From the NCBI RefSeq assembly GCF_008084905.1, contig NZ_VSFC01000012.1:247912-311911 (forward strand): 64,000 bases of DNA, read 5' to 3'. The stretch is from Xanthomarina maritima. Its GTDB lineage: Bacteria > Bacteroidota > Bacteroidia > Flavobacteriales > Flavobacteriaceae. How positions within the stretch are numbered: the first letter of the stretch is position 1; every line of letters starts with the position of its first letter. Below are positions 17,216 through 25,782 of the stretch, in pieces. Below the pieces are notes generated by a model. It saw only the letters and a program-made list of their open reading frames with translations. It was not told where the DNA came from and did no database searches. The position numbers and the translations under genes are program-made.

Positions 17216-18223
17216 ATGCAAAAACCATTAATAAGTATTTTAATTCCTTTTAAAAATACAGCTAAGTATCTTCCAGAATGTTTAGAATCTATATTAAAAC
17301 AAACCTATACAAACTGGGAATTACTTATTGTAGATGACCATTCAACTGATGAAAGTTCTATATTGGTAAAAACCTATTCTAAGAAAGATAAAAGAATTAA
17401 ACTCGTTAAGAATAATGGTGAAGGCATTATTGATGCTTTACGATTAGGACTAGATAAAAGCAATGGAACTTATATTACAAGAATGGATAGCGATGATATT
17501 ATGCCTCCAAATAAACTAGAAATTTTATTAAATAATTTATTTCACCATGGCAAACATCATCTAGCTACTGGGTTGGTGAGTTATTTTAGTGAAGATGGTA
17601 TTAATGATGGTTATAAAAGTTACGAAAAATGGTTAAACAATTTAACTATAAAAGGAAATAATTATACTGAAATCTATAAAGAATGTGTTATTCCATCACC
17701 ATGTTGGATGATCCATAAAGCCGATTTAATAGCTTGTGATGCTTTTAATCCGAATGATTATCCTGAAGATTACGATTTAACTTTCCGTTTTTATAAACAT
17801 CAAATAAAAGTAATTCCATGCAATCAATTATTGCATTACTGGAGAGATTATTCTACCAGAACATCCAGAACTCATAAGCATTATGAACAAAACTATTTTC
17901 TAGATATAAAATTGAAATATTTTCTAGAATTAGAATATGATTCTTCTAGACCCCTTGTACTTTGGGGAGCTGGTTTTAAAGGAAAAACAATTGCCAAATT
18001 ATTAATAGAAAAGCAAGTTGAATTTTCGTGGATTTGCAACAATCCGAAAAAAATAGGAAAACATATATATGGAAAAGAATTATTTCAACCTCAATATTTA
18101 AATGAAATTGAGCATGCCAAAAGTATTATAACCGTTGCAAACAAACAATCACAAAAAACAATTAGAACTTTTTTTGGAAAAACTAATAAACAAGCTATGA
18201 ATGATTATTTTTTCTTCTGTTAA
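17216..18223 (+). CDS. Family 2 glycosyltransferase with C-terminal Rossmann-like domain
   Basis: Transfers a sugar from a nucleotide donor in the cytosol, probably for a surface polysaccharide. The GT-A fold fills residues 1-230: ISILIPFKN at the start, the nucleotide-binding LLIVDDHS, the DxD-like RMDSDD near residue 92, and an acceptor-side PEDYDLTFRF. Residues about 240-335 form a second domain opening with RPLVLWGAGFKGKTIAKLL, which reads like a dinucleotide-binding fold and is not usual for this family. The gene stands alone between divergent M61 and the BatA operon. Donor and acceptor cannot be read from the sequence. Confidence 0.85.
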   Translation: MQKPLISILIPFKNTAKYLPECLESILKQTYTNWELLIVDDHSTDESSILVKTYSKKDKRIKLVKNNGEGIIDALRLGLDKSNGTYITRMDSDDIMPPNKLEILLNNLFHHGKHHLATGLVSYFSEDGINDGYKSYEKWLNNLTIKGNNYTEIYKECVIPSPCWMIHKADLIACDAFNPNDYPEDYDLTFRFYKHQIKVIPCNQLLHYWRDYSTRTSRTHKHYEQNYFLDIKLKYFLELEYDSSRPLVLWGAGFKGKTIAKLLIEKQVEFSWICNNPKKIGKHIYGKELFQPQYLNEIEHAKSIITVANKQSQKTIRTFFGKTNKQAMNDYFFFC

Positions 18224-18293
18224 ATAATTAATTTGTTGTTAAAAGGTTTCCTATGTCATTGTAAACACTATTTTTGTAAATAAACTAACAGGA

Positions 18294-20216
18294 ATGCAGT
18301 TTAAACATCCCGAAATTCTTTACGCATTATTTGCACTGTTAATCCCTATTATTATTCATTTATTTCAGCTTAGAAAATTTAAAAAGCAGACATTTACAAA
18401 TGTGGCATTTTTAAAAAAAGTAACCTCACAAACTCGAAAAAGTTCACAATTAAAAAAATGGCTTATTTTATGTACAAGAATGTTGCTGTTAGCTGCTTTA
18501 ATTATAGCCTTTGCTCAACCCTATACTTCTAAAACCAACTCTTTTGGTACTAAGAAACAAACTATTATCTATTTAGATAATTCATTTAGCATGCAAGCTA
18601 AAGGTGAACATGGTGAGCTTTTTAAAAGAGCTATTCAAGATTTAATTGAAAATATTGATGAAACTGAGAACATTACACTTTTTACAAATAATACCACTTA
18701 TGGTAATACAACCATTGAAGCTATTAAAAACGAATTATTGCAATTAAAATATGCTTCAAATCAATTATCTTATGATGCAGTTTTATTGAAATGTAAAAAT
18801 TTAATGAGAAATACATCTGGAGCTTTAAATGAATTAATTCTTATTTCAGATTTTCAAATAAAACAATCTATATTTAATCCAAATTTAGATTCTTTAATTA
18901 ATATAAATACGATTCAATTAAAGCCTGTGTCTACTAATAATTTGCAGATAGATAGTTTGTATATTTCTAACCAAACAGCCACAAACATTGAATTATCTGC
19001 TAGAATAATAAACCAAGGTAATGCCATTAAAAATGTTCCTATCTCCTTGTTTAGTGAAGGTAATCTGATTACTAAAACAACTATATCTATTGAAGATAAT
19101 GCTTTAGCAAATTTTACCCTAAATAGAGACCAAAAAATTGTTGGAGAAATAGTTATAGATGATACCAACTTACAATTTGATAACACTTTATTTTTTAATA
19201 TAAACAAGCCAACTAAAGCAAATGTGCTTTCTATTTCTGAAACAAATGATGACTTTTTGAAGCGAATTTATCAAGAAGGAGAATTTCATTTTAACTCAAC
19301 GAGCTTAAGCGAGTTAAATTATAGTAGTCTAGAGAATCAAAACTTAATAATTTTAAACGAGATTGAAAACATTCCAAACTCTTTAATAACAGGATTAAGA
19401 TCTTTTACAAATAATGGAGGAAATGTGTTAATTATCCCTTCAACAGAAAGTTTCATTCAAACTTATAACGATTTATTGTTGCCTTTTAATATTCAAATTA
19501 ATTCTATAAATAAATCTGAAAAGAAAGTTACTAATATTAATTATTCTCATCCACTGTATAACGATGTTTTTAATAAAAGAGTTTCAAATTTTCAATATCC
19601 AAAAGTATCTAGTTTTTATCAAATTAATTCAAACAAAGCTACTTCGCCTTTACAATTTGAAGACGGTAGTACATTTTTAGCTAAATCAAATAAAGTGTAT
19701 GTTTTTGCATCAGCTTTAAATTCTGACAATTCAAATTTTAAAAATTCACCATTAATTGTTCCAACACTTTATAATATTGGAAAACAAAGTTTAAAAACGT
19801 CTAATTTATATTACACAATAGGAGAAGAAAATTCTTTTGATATTCCTGTAACTTTACAGCAGGATGATATTCTTACCTTATCATTAAACGAAGAAAACAT
19901 TATTCCACAACAACAGTATTTTAATAATAAGGTGTCTATAATTACAACTGAAACTCCACAAATAGCTGGAACTTATAATGTAAATAACAAAAAAGATTTT
20001 ATTGAAAATGTAAGCTATAACTACAATCGAGATGAAAGTAAGTTACAATATCAAGATTTATCTTCTATAAATAATATAAATCTATCAGATTCTGTTTCAA
20101 AATTATTGGATACTTTAAAAAGTGACTCAAAAATTAACGAGCTATGGAAATGGTTTGTTATTTTTGCATTAGTCTTTTTAGCCATTGAAATGCTCATCTT
20201 AAAATATTTTAAATGA
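18294..20216 (+). CDS. BatA/aerotolerance-type membrane protein with VWA domain
   Basis: A 640-residue inner-membrane protein. The first 85 residues are the BatA N-terminal double-transmembrane region (HPEILYALFALLIPIIIHLF, then LLLAALIIAFAQP). A von Willebrand A domain follows with the MIDAS motif DNSFS near residue 95, then beta-rich repeats (adhesion-like, ARIINQGNAIKNVPISLF) and a glutamine-amidotransferase-like stretch. One transmembrane helix lies at the very end (FVIFALVFLAIEMLIL). The family is conserved across Bacteroidota. Its role is unknown, although bat genes have been linked to stress tolerance. It heads an operon: the next gene starts within its last four bases (ATGA overlap). 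A TATTTTTG box lies at 18269-18276. Confidence 0.8.
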   Translation: MQFKHPEILYALFALLIPIIIHLFQLRKFKKQTFTNVAFLKKVTSQTRKSSQLKKWLILCTRMLLLAALIIAFAQPYTSKTNSFGTKKQTIIYLDNSFSMQAKGEHGELFKRAIQDLIENIDETENITLFTNNTTYGNTTIEAIKNELLQLKYASNQLSYDAVLLKCKNLMRNTSGALNELILISDFQIKQSIFNPNLDSLININTIQLKPVSTNNLQIDSLYISNQTATNIELSARIINQGNAIKNVPISLFSEGNLITKTTISIEDNALANFTLNRDQKIVGEIVIDDTNLQFDNTLFFNINKPTKANVLSISETNDDFLKRIYQEGEFHFNSTSLSELNYSSLENQNLIILNEIENIPNSLITGLRSFTNNGGNVLIIPSTESFIQTYNDLLLPFNIQINSINKSEKKVTNINYSHPLYNDVFNKRVSNFQYPKVSSFYQINSNKATSPLQFEDGSTFLAKSNKVYVFASALNSDNSNFKNSPLIVPTLYNIGKQSLKTSNLYYTIGEENSFDIPVTLQQDDILTLSLNEENIIPQQQYFNNKVSIITTETPQIAGTYNVNNKKDFIENVSYNYNRDESKLQYQDLSSINNINLSDSVSKLLDTLKSDSKINELWKWFVIFALVFLAIEMLILKYFK

Positions 20217-21466
20217 ACGTACTCTTAAAATCAGCCACTATTATTGACTCTAAAAGCGATTTTCATAATCAAACAGTTGATATTTTAATTGAAAATGGAG
20301 TGATTTCACAAATTTCAAAACGCATTAAAAATTCCAATAAGGTAAAAGAAATAGATTTAAATAATCTACATGTCTCTCAAGGTTGGTTTGATAGTAGTGT
20401 TAGTTTTGGTGAACCTGGTTTTGAAGAAAGAGAAACTATTGAAAATGGATTAAAAACTGCAGCAATTTCAGGTTTTACATCTGTTGCATTAAACCCTAAT
20501 ACGAATCCTGTTATAGATTGCAATGCAGATGTAACTTTTATTAAATCTAAAGCAGAAAAACATGCTGTTAACCTCTATCCTATTGGAGCTTTAACTAAAG
20601 AAAGCAAAGGTGTAGACTTAGCAGAGCTATTTGATATGAAAAATGCTGGAGCTGTAGCTTTTGGCGATTATCAAAAACCTATAGAAAATCCGAATCTCTT
20701 AAAAATTGCTTTACAATATGCTAGTAATTTTGACGGTTTAGTTTTATCATTTCCTCAAGAAAACAAAATTTCTGGAAACGGAGTCATGAATGAAGAAATT
20801 ACAAGTACATCTTTAGGTTTAAAAGGTATGCCAAATATGGCTGAAGAACTTCAGATTGCTAGAGATTTATTTCTTTTAGAATATACCGAAGGTAAACTTC
20901 ATATTCCTACTATTTCTACTGCAATATCTGTAGAATTAATTCGAGAAGCAAAAAAGAAAAAACTAAATGTTACTTGTTGTGTGGCTATTCATAATCTAAT
21001 TTTTACAGATGAAGATTTAACAAGCTTTAATACTAACTTTAAAGTACTGCCTCCATTAAGAACTCAAAAAGATAAAAATGCTTTAATTGAAGGCCTAAAA
21101 GATGGTACGATAGACATGGTAACTAGCGACCATAACCCAATAGATATTGAGCATAAAAAAATAGAATTTGATTTTGCTAAGTTTGGAACTTTAGGTCTAG
21201 AATCAGCTTATGGTGCTTTAAATACGATTTTTAGTACGAAAAAAACAATTGATATTTTAACTAAAGGCAAAGACAGATTTGGAGTTGACATAAGACCAAT
21301 TTCTATTGGTAGTAAAGCTGATTTAAGTCTTTTTAACCCTAATGGGAATCATACTTTTGAGTTAAAGAACATTAAATCAACTTCAAAAAACAGCATTTTT
21401 TTAAATAAAACTATAAAAGGGCATGTTTATGGAATTATTGCAAATAATAAAATGATATTAAATTGA
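20213..21466 (+). CDS. Dihydroorotase-like protein, probably not catalytic
   Basis: Full-length (417 residues) and clearly of the class I dihydroorotase family (NPNTNPVID, GVMNEE, LGLKGMPNMAEELQIARDL, STAISVELIREA). Active dihydroorotases close carbamoyl-aspartate to dihydroorotate in pyrimidine synthesis and bind zinc through an HxH motif and further histidines. Here the HxH position reads S62-V-S64, the next two histidine positions read SFPQE and IPTIST (threonine near 233), and only the terminal aspartate (D306 in TSDHNP) is kept. Catalysis is therefore unlikely. A structural role, as known for inactive dihydroorotase subunits that scaffold aspartate transcarbamoylase in other bacteria, is my inference. 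Overlaps both neighbours. Confidence 0.82.
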   Translation: MNVLLKSATIIDSKSDFHNQTVDILIENGVISQISKRIKNSNKVKEIDLNNLHVSQGWFDSSVSFGEPGFEERETIENGLKTAAISGFTSVALNPNTNPVIDCNADVTFIKSKAEKHAVNLYPIGALTKESKGVDLAELFDMKNAGAVAFGDYQKPIENPNLLKIALQYASNFDGLVLSFPQENKISGNGVMNEEITSTSLGLKGMPNMAEELQIARDLFLLEYTEGKLHIPTISTAISVELIREAKKKKLNVTCCVAIHNLIFTDEDLTSFNTNFKVLPPLRTQKDKNALIEGLKDGTIDMVTSDHNPIDIEHKKIEFDFAKFGTLGLESAYGALNTIFSTKKTIDILTKGKDRFGVDIRPISIGSKADLSLFNPNGNHTFELKNIKSTSKNSIFLNKTIKGHVYGIIANNKMILN

Positions 21467-21792
21467 TGACAGAACAAACCATTCAAGAAGGAAAAACACT
21501 TGCCATAGTTAGTTATTTAACTTTTGTTGGATTAATTATAGCTATAATTATGAATCTTGAAAAAAAGAATCCTTTTACATTTTTCCATGTCAGACAAATG
21601 TTAGGTTTAATTATCATGCTTATTTTTTCCAATATAGTAGAAGCTTATGTAAACAGCTGGTTAGGCACAAGTTTTTGGATCATTACTTTTGTATGCTGGC
21701 TTTTCGGGCTTTTTTATGCTGCTAAAGGGGAAGCTAGACCAATTCCTGTTATTGGTGAAAAATTTCAAGAATGGTTCAAAAACATTAATTAA
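21466..21792 (+). CDS. Small membrane protein, DUF4870/Tic20-like
   Basis: A 108-residue integral membrane protein. The ATG at 21466 overlaps the stop of the previous gene (TGATG); a TTG one codon earlier is less likely. It has three hydrophobic segments: residues about 12-28 (IVSYLTFVGLIIAIIMN), 42-62 (LGLIIMLIFSNIVEAYV) and 65-85 (TSFWIITFVCWLFGLFYA). The conserved pattern NPFTFFHVRQM between the first two, and the ending AAKGEARPIPVIGEKFQEWF, match the small DUF4870-like family whose function is not known. It lies third in the BatA-domain operon. Role in the operon unknown. Confidence 0.65.
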   Translation: MTEQTIQEGKTLAIVSYLTFVGLIIAIIMNLEKKNPFTFFHVRQMLGLIIMLIFSNIVEAYVNSWLGTSFWIITFVCWLFGLFYAAKGEARPIPVIGEKFQEWFKNIN

Positions 21793-21803
21793 AAAATAAT
21801 AAT

Positions 21804-22445
21804 TTGAGTTTATCATACATTACAAGACCTTCTACTTTAAAAGAAAATGCGCCTTTATTAATCATGTGCCATGGTTACGGAAGTGATGAAAATGATTTAT
21901 TTTCATTTGCATCAGAATTACCTGAAGAACTTTTTATAATTTCACTAAAAGCACCTTACCCAATGCATCCTTATGGAAATGCTTGGTATGCTATTAATTT
22001 TGATGCTGAACAAAATAAATGGAGTGATGATGAGCAAGCGAAATCTTCAAGAGATTTAATTGCTAATTTTATAGATGAAGCATGTAATAAATATCCAGTT
22101 AATAAAGATAATGTTACATTATTAGGCTTTAGTCAAGGTACTATTTTATGTTATGCAGTAGCGCTTACTTATCCTGAAAAAGTAAATCGTGTTATAGCCT
22201 TAAGTGGTTATATCAATCATAATATTATTCCTGATAATATATCTGAAAAAGATTATTCAAATGTAAGTTTTTACTGCTCACATGGTAGTGTAGATCAAGT
22301 TTTACCAGTTGAATGGGCTAGAAAAGCACCTAAGTTTTTAGAAGCATTAAACATAGAGCATAAGTATTCTGAATTTCCTGTTGGACATGGTGTTGCACCT
22401 CAAAATTTCTATGAATTCAGAACCTGGTTAATTGATAAAATTTAA
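21804..22445 (+). CDS. Alpha/beta hydrolase, carboxylesterase/phospholipase type
   Basis: A soluble serine hydrolase of 213 residues that should cleave short-chain esters (family of bacterial carboxylesterases related to acyl-protein thioesterases). The oxyanion segment is LLIMCHGYGSDENDLFS, the nucleophile elbow is GFSQGT (serine near residue 112), the acid is in HGSVDQVLPVEWAR, and the histidine is in FPVGHGVAP. All triad residues are present. The start is a TTG (MSLSYITRPS); no ATG fits. It is the last gene of the operon begun by the BatA-domain protein, 11 bases after the small membrane protein. Its stop is two bases from the stop of the opposing gene, with no hairpin between them. Confidence 0.82.
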   Translation: MSLSYITRPSTLKENAPLLIMCHGYGSDENDLFSFASELPEELFIISLKAPYPMHPYGNAWYAINFDAEQNKWSDDEQAKSSRDLIANFIDEACNKYPVNKDNVTLLGFSQGTILCYAVALTYPEKVNRVIALSGYINHNIIPDNISEKDYSNVSFYCSHGSVDQVLPVEWARKAPKFLEALNIEHKYSEFPVGHGVAPQNFYEFRTWLIDKI

Positions 22446-22447
22446 TT

Positions 22448-22951
22448 TTATTGTGTTGGGTATAAAAACGATTCGATAACTTTAAACTTTAATTCTTCGT
22501 CTTCTGTAACTTCATAAGTCATAAACAATTCTCCCCAATATCTACCATCTGAAAAATTTGCAATTATCCATTTATGATTTAATAGTCTAATAGAATTAAT
22601 TAGCATTTTCCCACCAGTCATTGAGGCATAAGGAATTAATGGATGCTCTTCTCCTCCTATTAGGTTTAATTCATAAATTTCATCTTTTATAAATGGAATT
22701 AAATCAGATACGTCAAATCCTCTATCTTCAAAATAGGTTAAAGCTGCTTCAGTTTGATCTAGTTTAAATTCAGATAAGCTTAAGACTTGATCTCTTAAAT
22801 TTGAAATAGTATCCTCATAAACAAGGTGTTTTTCTTGGCTTCTTTCATATTTATCATCATAAGATTCAATAATATTTTTCGAATTAACATATTGGAAAAC
22901 AACAAGTAAAATCGTGAAAATAAAAAGATACATAAATATTCTATTCTTCAT
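22448..22951 (-). CDS. Conserved protein with N-terminal membrane anchor, unknown function
   Basis: A 167-residue protein I cannot assign to a named family. One hydrophobic helix at residues 4-22 (RIFMYLFIFTILLVVFQYV) is followed by a charged, probably coiled region (residues 28-70) and a compact domain with GGEEHPLIPYASMTGGKM, LLNHKWIIANFSDGRYWGE and a C-terminal FKVIESFLYPTQ. The order suggests a periplasmic domain held by a signal anchor. Its start codon overlaps the stop of the metallo-beta-lactamase gene upstream by one base (TAATG), so both are probably co-translated. Some databases label relatives 'hydrolase', but I see no catalytic motif. Confidence 0.6.
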   Translation of the reverse strand: MKNRIFMYLFIFTILLVVFQYVNSKNIIESYDDKYERSQEKHLVYEDTISNLRDQVLSLSEFKLDQTEAALTYFEDRGFDVSDLIPFIKDEIYELNLIGGEEHPLIPYASMTGGKMLINSIRLLNHKWIIANFSDGRYWGELFMTYEVTEDEELKFKVIESFLYPTQ

Positions 22952-23712
22952 TATAAAGTAATTTGTAAGTTATCGTAAGCCAAGAAAACGTTTTTTGGCA
23001 ATTTTTGTTGTACTTCGTCGTGAAAGCCTAATAAATGGCTAATATGTGTTAAATACGCTTTTTTAGGATTTACCTTTTTTATAAATTCTAAAGCTTCTTC
23101 TAAATTAAAATGCGAAACATGAGGCGTCTCTCTAAGTGCGTTAACAACTAAAACATCTAAATCTTTAAGCTTTTCAAGTTCTTTATCATTAATAGTTTTC
23201 ATATCTGTTAAATAGGCGAATTTGTTAAACCTAAAGCCAAAAACTTGAAGGTTATAGTGCAAGCCATCAATAGAAATCACTTCTAAATTTGAAAGCTTAA
23301 AAGGCTTATTTTGTATTTCATTAATTGAAACTCCTGGAGCTCCTGGATACTTATTTTCAATTTCAAAAATATAATCAAACCTCCTCTTAAGCTCATTTAT
23401 TACTCTCCTATGCGCATAAATAGGTATGTCTCCTTGTCTAAAAAAATATGGTCTTATGTCGTCTAAACCTGCCGTATGATCTGCATGTTCATGTGTAAAA
23501 AGAATACCATCAAGTTTTGTGCAGTTTGCTCTTAACATCTGTTGTCTAAAATCAGGACCACAATCAATCACGTATTTATAATCATCCCATTCAATTAAAA
23601 CAGAAACTCTTAATCTTTTATCTTTACTATTATTACTTAGACAAACCGGATGCGTACTACCAATAACTGGTATACCTTGAGATGTTCCTGTTCCTAAAAA
23701 TGTAATTTTCAA
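22951..23712 (-). CDS. PhnP-like metallo-beta-lactamase-fold hydrolase
   Basis: A 253-residue metal-dependent hydrolase. I start it at the TTG at 23712 (reads MKITFLGTGTSQG), because the family begins with this strand. The longer frame to 23874 would run into the opposing gene and adds an unrelated tail. Metal-binding motifs are complete: THEHADHTAGLDD (near residues 80-92), a second histidine region, DMK for the bridging aspartate, and a C-terminal THISH. The GLDDIRPY segment is typical of PhnP, the phosphoribosyl cyclic phosphodiesterase, but also of several uncharacterised relatives, so the substrate is open. Transcribed together with the anchored protein downstream. Confidence 0.8.
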   Translation of the reverse strand: MKITFLGTGTSQGIPVIGSTHPVCLSNNSKDKRLRVSVLIEWDDYKYVIDCGPDFRQQMLRANCTKLDGILFTHEHADHTAGLDDIRPYFFRQGDIPIYAHRRVINELKRRFDYIFEIENKYPGAPGVSINEIQNKPFKLSNLEVISIDGLHYNLQVFGFRFNKFAYLTDMKTINDKELEKLKDLDVLVVNALRETPHVSHFNLEEALEFIKKVNPKKAYLTHISHLLGFHDEVQQKLPKNVFLAYDNLQITL

Positions 23713-23747
23713 TTGGATTAATTTTAAAACAAAAATAGGGTTATTTT

Positions 23748-23777
23748 TTTGTTTAACATGGTAATTTAATACCTTTG
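23748..23777 (+). promoter_or_regulatory. Bacteroidota-type promoter for the 483-residue conserved gene
   Basis: TTTG at 23748-23751, an 18-base spacer and TACCTTTG at 23770-23777 match the TTTG-N18-TAnnTTTG consensus without mismatch. The start codon is 26 bases downstream. Confidence 0.65.
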
Positions 23778-23803
23778 TATCTAAGATATAATCCAAATTT
23801 ACA

Positions 23804-25255
23804 ATGGAAATCAGCTTAAAAGGCGATAAGGAGTTTGAAGAGATACCTTCATTAAAAACTAAGGCACTTCGCATAAATTTAAACGAAAATATTTACGGAA
23901 CATTTGCTGAAATTGGAGCAGGACAAGAAACTGTAAGACAGTTTTTTAGAGCTGGTGGTGCTTCTGGTACTATTGCAAAGGCAATGTCTGCTTATGATAA
24001 AGATTTTAGTGATGCTATTTATGGGATTGAAGATGACGGCCGATATGTAACAGAAGCTCGATTACGTAAAATGTTAGATCACGAAATTAGTCTTATAGAA
24101 AAAAGATTAACTAGAGATAAACATCCAAATAAATTGTTCTTTTCATTTGCAAATACTGTAACAACTATTGATTTTGCTAAAAAATACAAAGGTCATGGAT
24201 GGGTTGGTATTAGATATCAAATTGAAGCAGACGAACCTTATAATGAAATTATCTTACATCTTCGATTTAAAGAAAACGATGCTAGGTTACAACAAGAAAC
24301 ATTAGGAGTTCTAGGAACCAATTTAATGTATGGTGCTTTTTATAAGTATAATGAGCCAAAAAAATTGCTTCGTTATTTATACGACCACTTAGACAAAGAC
24401 CAATTAGAAATTGATACTATTAACTTTGCAGGTCCTGTTTTTGAAGATGTTGATAACCGTTTAATGAGTTTACAATTAGTAAAAAATGGCATGACAGATG
24501 CCGTAATGTTTGCTCCAGATGGTAATAATGTATTACCTGCAAGAGTTTTATATAAGAAAAATATTTTAGCACTTAGAGGAAGTTTTAGACCTGTAACTAA
24601 AGTAAATATGGACATGTTTCAAAAATCTTACGACATGTTTATTAAAGAGAATAAGGTCGATATAGAAAAAACTCAAGTGGTTTTTGAAATTACATTGTCA
24701 AATTTACGTGCTGAAGGAGAAATAGATGAGCAAGACTTTATGGACAGAGCAAGATTACTTTGCTCTTTAGGTCAAACCGTATTAATTTCAAACTTCCAAG
24801 AATATTATAAGTTAGTAGAATATTTCTCTCAATATACTAAAAGTCGTATGGGACTTGCCATGGGAGTTAATAATTTAGTTGATATTTTCGATGAGAAATA
24901 TTACCGTCATTTAAGTGGTGGTATTTTAGAAGCATTCGGTAAACTATTCTTTAAAGATTTACGTGTGTATTTATATCCAATGCAAAATGAGGATGGATCT
25001 ATTACAAATAGCGAAAATTTAAAAGTGCATCCAAGAATGAAAGAATTATATAAATTCTTTAAATACAATGGAAAAGTAATAGATATTGCTGATTATGATA
25101 CAAGTATTCTAACGGTATTCTCTAGAACCGTATTAAAAATGATTGCAGATGGAGAAGAAGGCTGGGAATCTATGTTACCTGAAGGTGTTTCTAAATTAAT
25201 CAAAGAAAAAAGCTTATTTGGTTGCGAAACTGAAGAAGTCTTTAGAGATGAATAA
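23804..25255 (+). CDS. Conserved 483-residue cytosolic protein of unknown function
   Basis: Highly conserved-looking soluble protein without signal peptide or membrane segments. Notable stretches are IPSLKTKALRINLNENIYGT and FAEIGAGQETVRQFFRAGGA at the N-terminus, then SGTIAKAMSAYDKDFSDAIYG, DHLDKDQLEIDTINFAGP, and a central ALRGSFRPVTKVNMDM. Further on are EITLSNLRAEGEIDEQDFMD and LSGGILEAFGKLFF. From memory, relatives are annotated in databases as TonB-dependent receptor or as a nucleotidyltransferase. The first is not supported here (no export signal, plug or barrel), and I see no nucleotidyltransferase motif for the second. It has a perfect promoter upstream, its own terminator downstream, and no operon partner. 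Confidence 0.75.
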   Translation: MEISLKGDKEFEEIPSLKTKALRINLNENIYGTFAEIGAGQETVRQFFRAGGASGTIAKAMSAYDKDFSDAIYGIEDDGRYVTEARLRKMLDHEISLIEKRLTRDKHPNKLFFSFANTVTTIDFAKKYKGHGWVGIRYQIEADEPYNEIILHLRFKENDARLQQETLGVLGTNLMYGAFYKYNEPKKLLRYLYDHLDKDQLEIDTINFAGPVFEDVDNRLMSLQLVKNGMTDAVMFAPDGNNVLPARVLYKKNILALRGSFRPVTKVNMDMFQKSYDMFIKENKVDIEKTQVVFEITLSNLRAEGEIDEQDFMDRARLLCSLGQTVLISNFQEYYKLVEYFSQYTKSRMGLAMGVNNLVDIFDEKYYRHLSGGILEAFGKLFFKDLRVYLYPMQNEDGSITNSENLKVHPRMKELYKFFKYNGKVIDIADYDTSILTVFSRTVLKMIADGEEGWESMLPEGVSKLIKEKSLFGCETEEVFRDE

Positions 25256-25260
25256 AATAA

Positions 25261-25290
25261 AAAAAAGCGACCAATTGGTCGCTTTTTTTT
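25261..25290. terminator. Bidirectional terminator between conserved gene and bcp
   Basis: A perfect 16-base palindrome GCGACCAATTGGTCGC at 25267-25282 with six A on the left and eight T on the right. The stop codon of the opposing bcp gene begins in the T run. Confidence 0.88.
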
Positions 25291-25741
25291 ATTTCAATAT
25301 TTGGTCTGAATGTTCTTTCGTTTTTACTTTTAAAATAACATCCTCAATTATACCTTTTTCGTCTATAACAAATGTTGTTCTGTGAATGCCATTATATTCT
25401 CTTCCCATAAATTTCTTAGGTCCCCAAACTCCGTAAGCTTCAATCACTTTTTTATCTTCGTCTGCTAATAAAGGGTAAGGTAATTTATATTTGTTTCTAA
25501 AATTAGTCTGTCTTTTTTCACTATCTGCACTTACTCCAAGAATTTCATAACCAGATTTTTGAAACCTTGAATAATTATCACTTAAATTACAAGCTTCTAC
25601 AGTACAACCTGGTGTACTAGCTTTAGGATAAAAGAATAAAACTAGTTTTTTTCCTAAATATTCATTTAAAGAAATGCTATTACCATCTTGGTCTTTGGCT
25701 GTAAATTCTGGTGCTTTATCTCCTGCTTTTAAATTTGTCAT
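25289..25741 (-). CDS. bcp: Thiol peroxidase, bacterioferritin comigratory protein (BCP/PrxQ)
   Basis: Reduces hydrogen peroxide and organic hydroperoxides with electrons from thioredoxin, in the cytosol. At 150 residues it has the usual BCP length. The thioredoxin fold shows KAPEFTAKDQDG, LVLFFYPKASTPGCT with the peroxidatic cysteine C46, and the resolving cysteine C51 in VEACNL. This C-x4-C spacing is typical of PrxQ. GVSADSEKRQ and HRTTFVIDEKG complete the conserved set. It is divergently transcribed from the endonuclease III gene with only 41 bases between start codons, so the two promoters must overlap or sit back to back. Confidence 0.92.
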   Translation of the reverse strand: MTNLKAGDKAPEFTAKDQDGNSISLNEYLGKKLVLFFYPKASTPGCTVEACNLSDNYSRFQKSGYEILGVSADSEKRQTNFRNKYKLPYPLLADEDKKVIEAYGVWGPKKFMGREYNGIHRTTFVIDEKGIIEDVILKVKTKEHSDQILK

Positions 25742-25782
25742 AGTATATTTGTTTTAATTCAATTTTTGTAAAAATACAACTT

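Noticed and set aside
23804-25255. TonB-dependent receptor as product name
   Set aside because: No signal peptide, no plug motif, no barrel strands; the protein is soluble.
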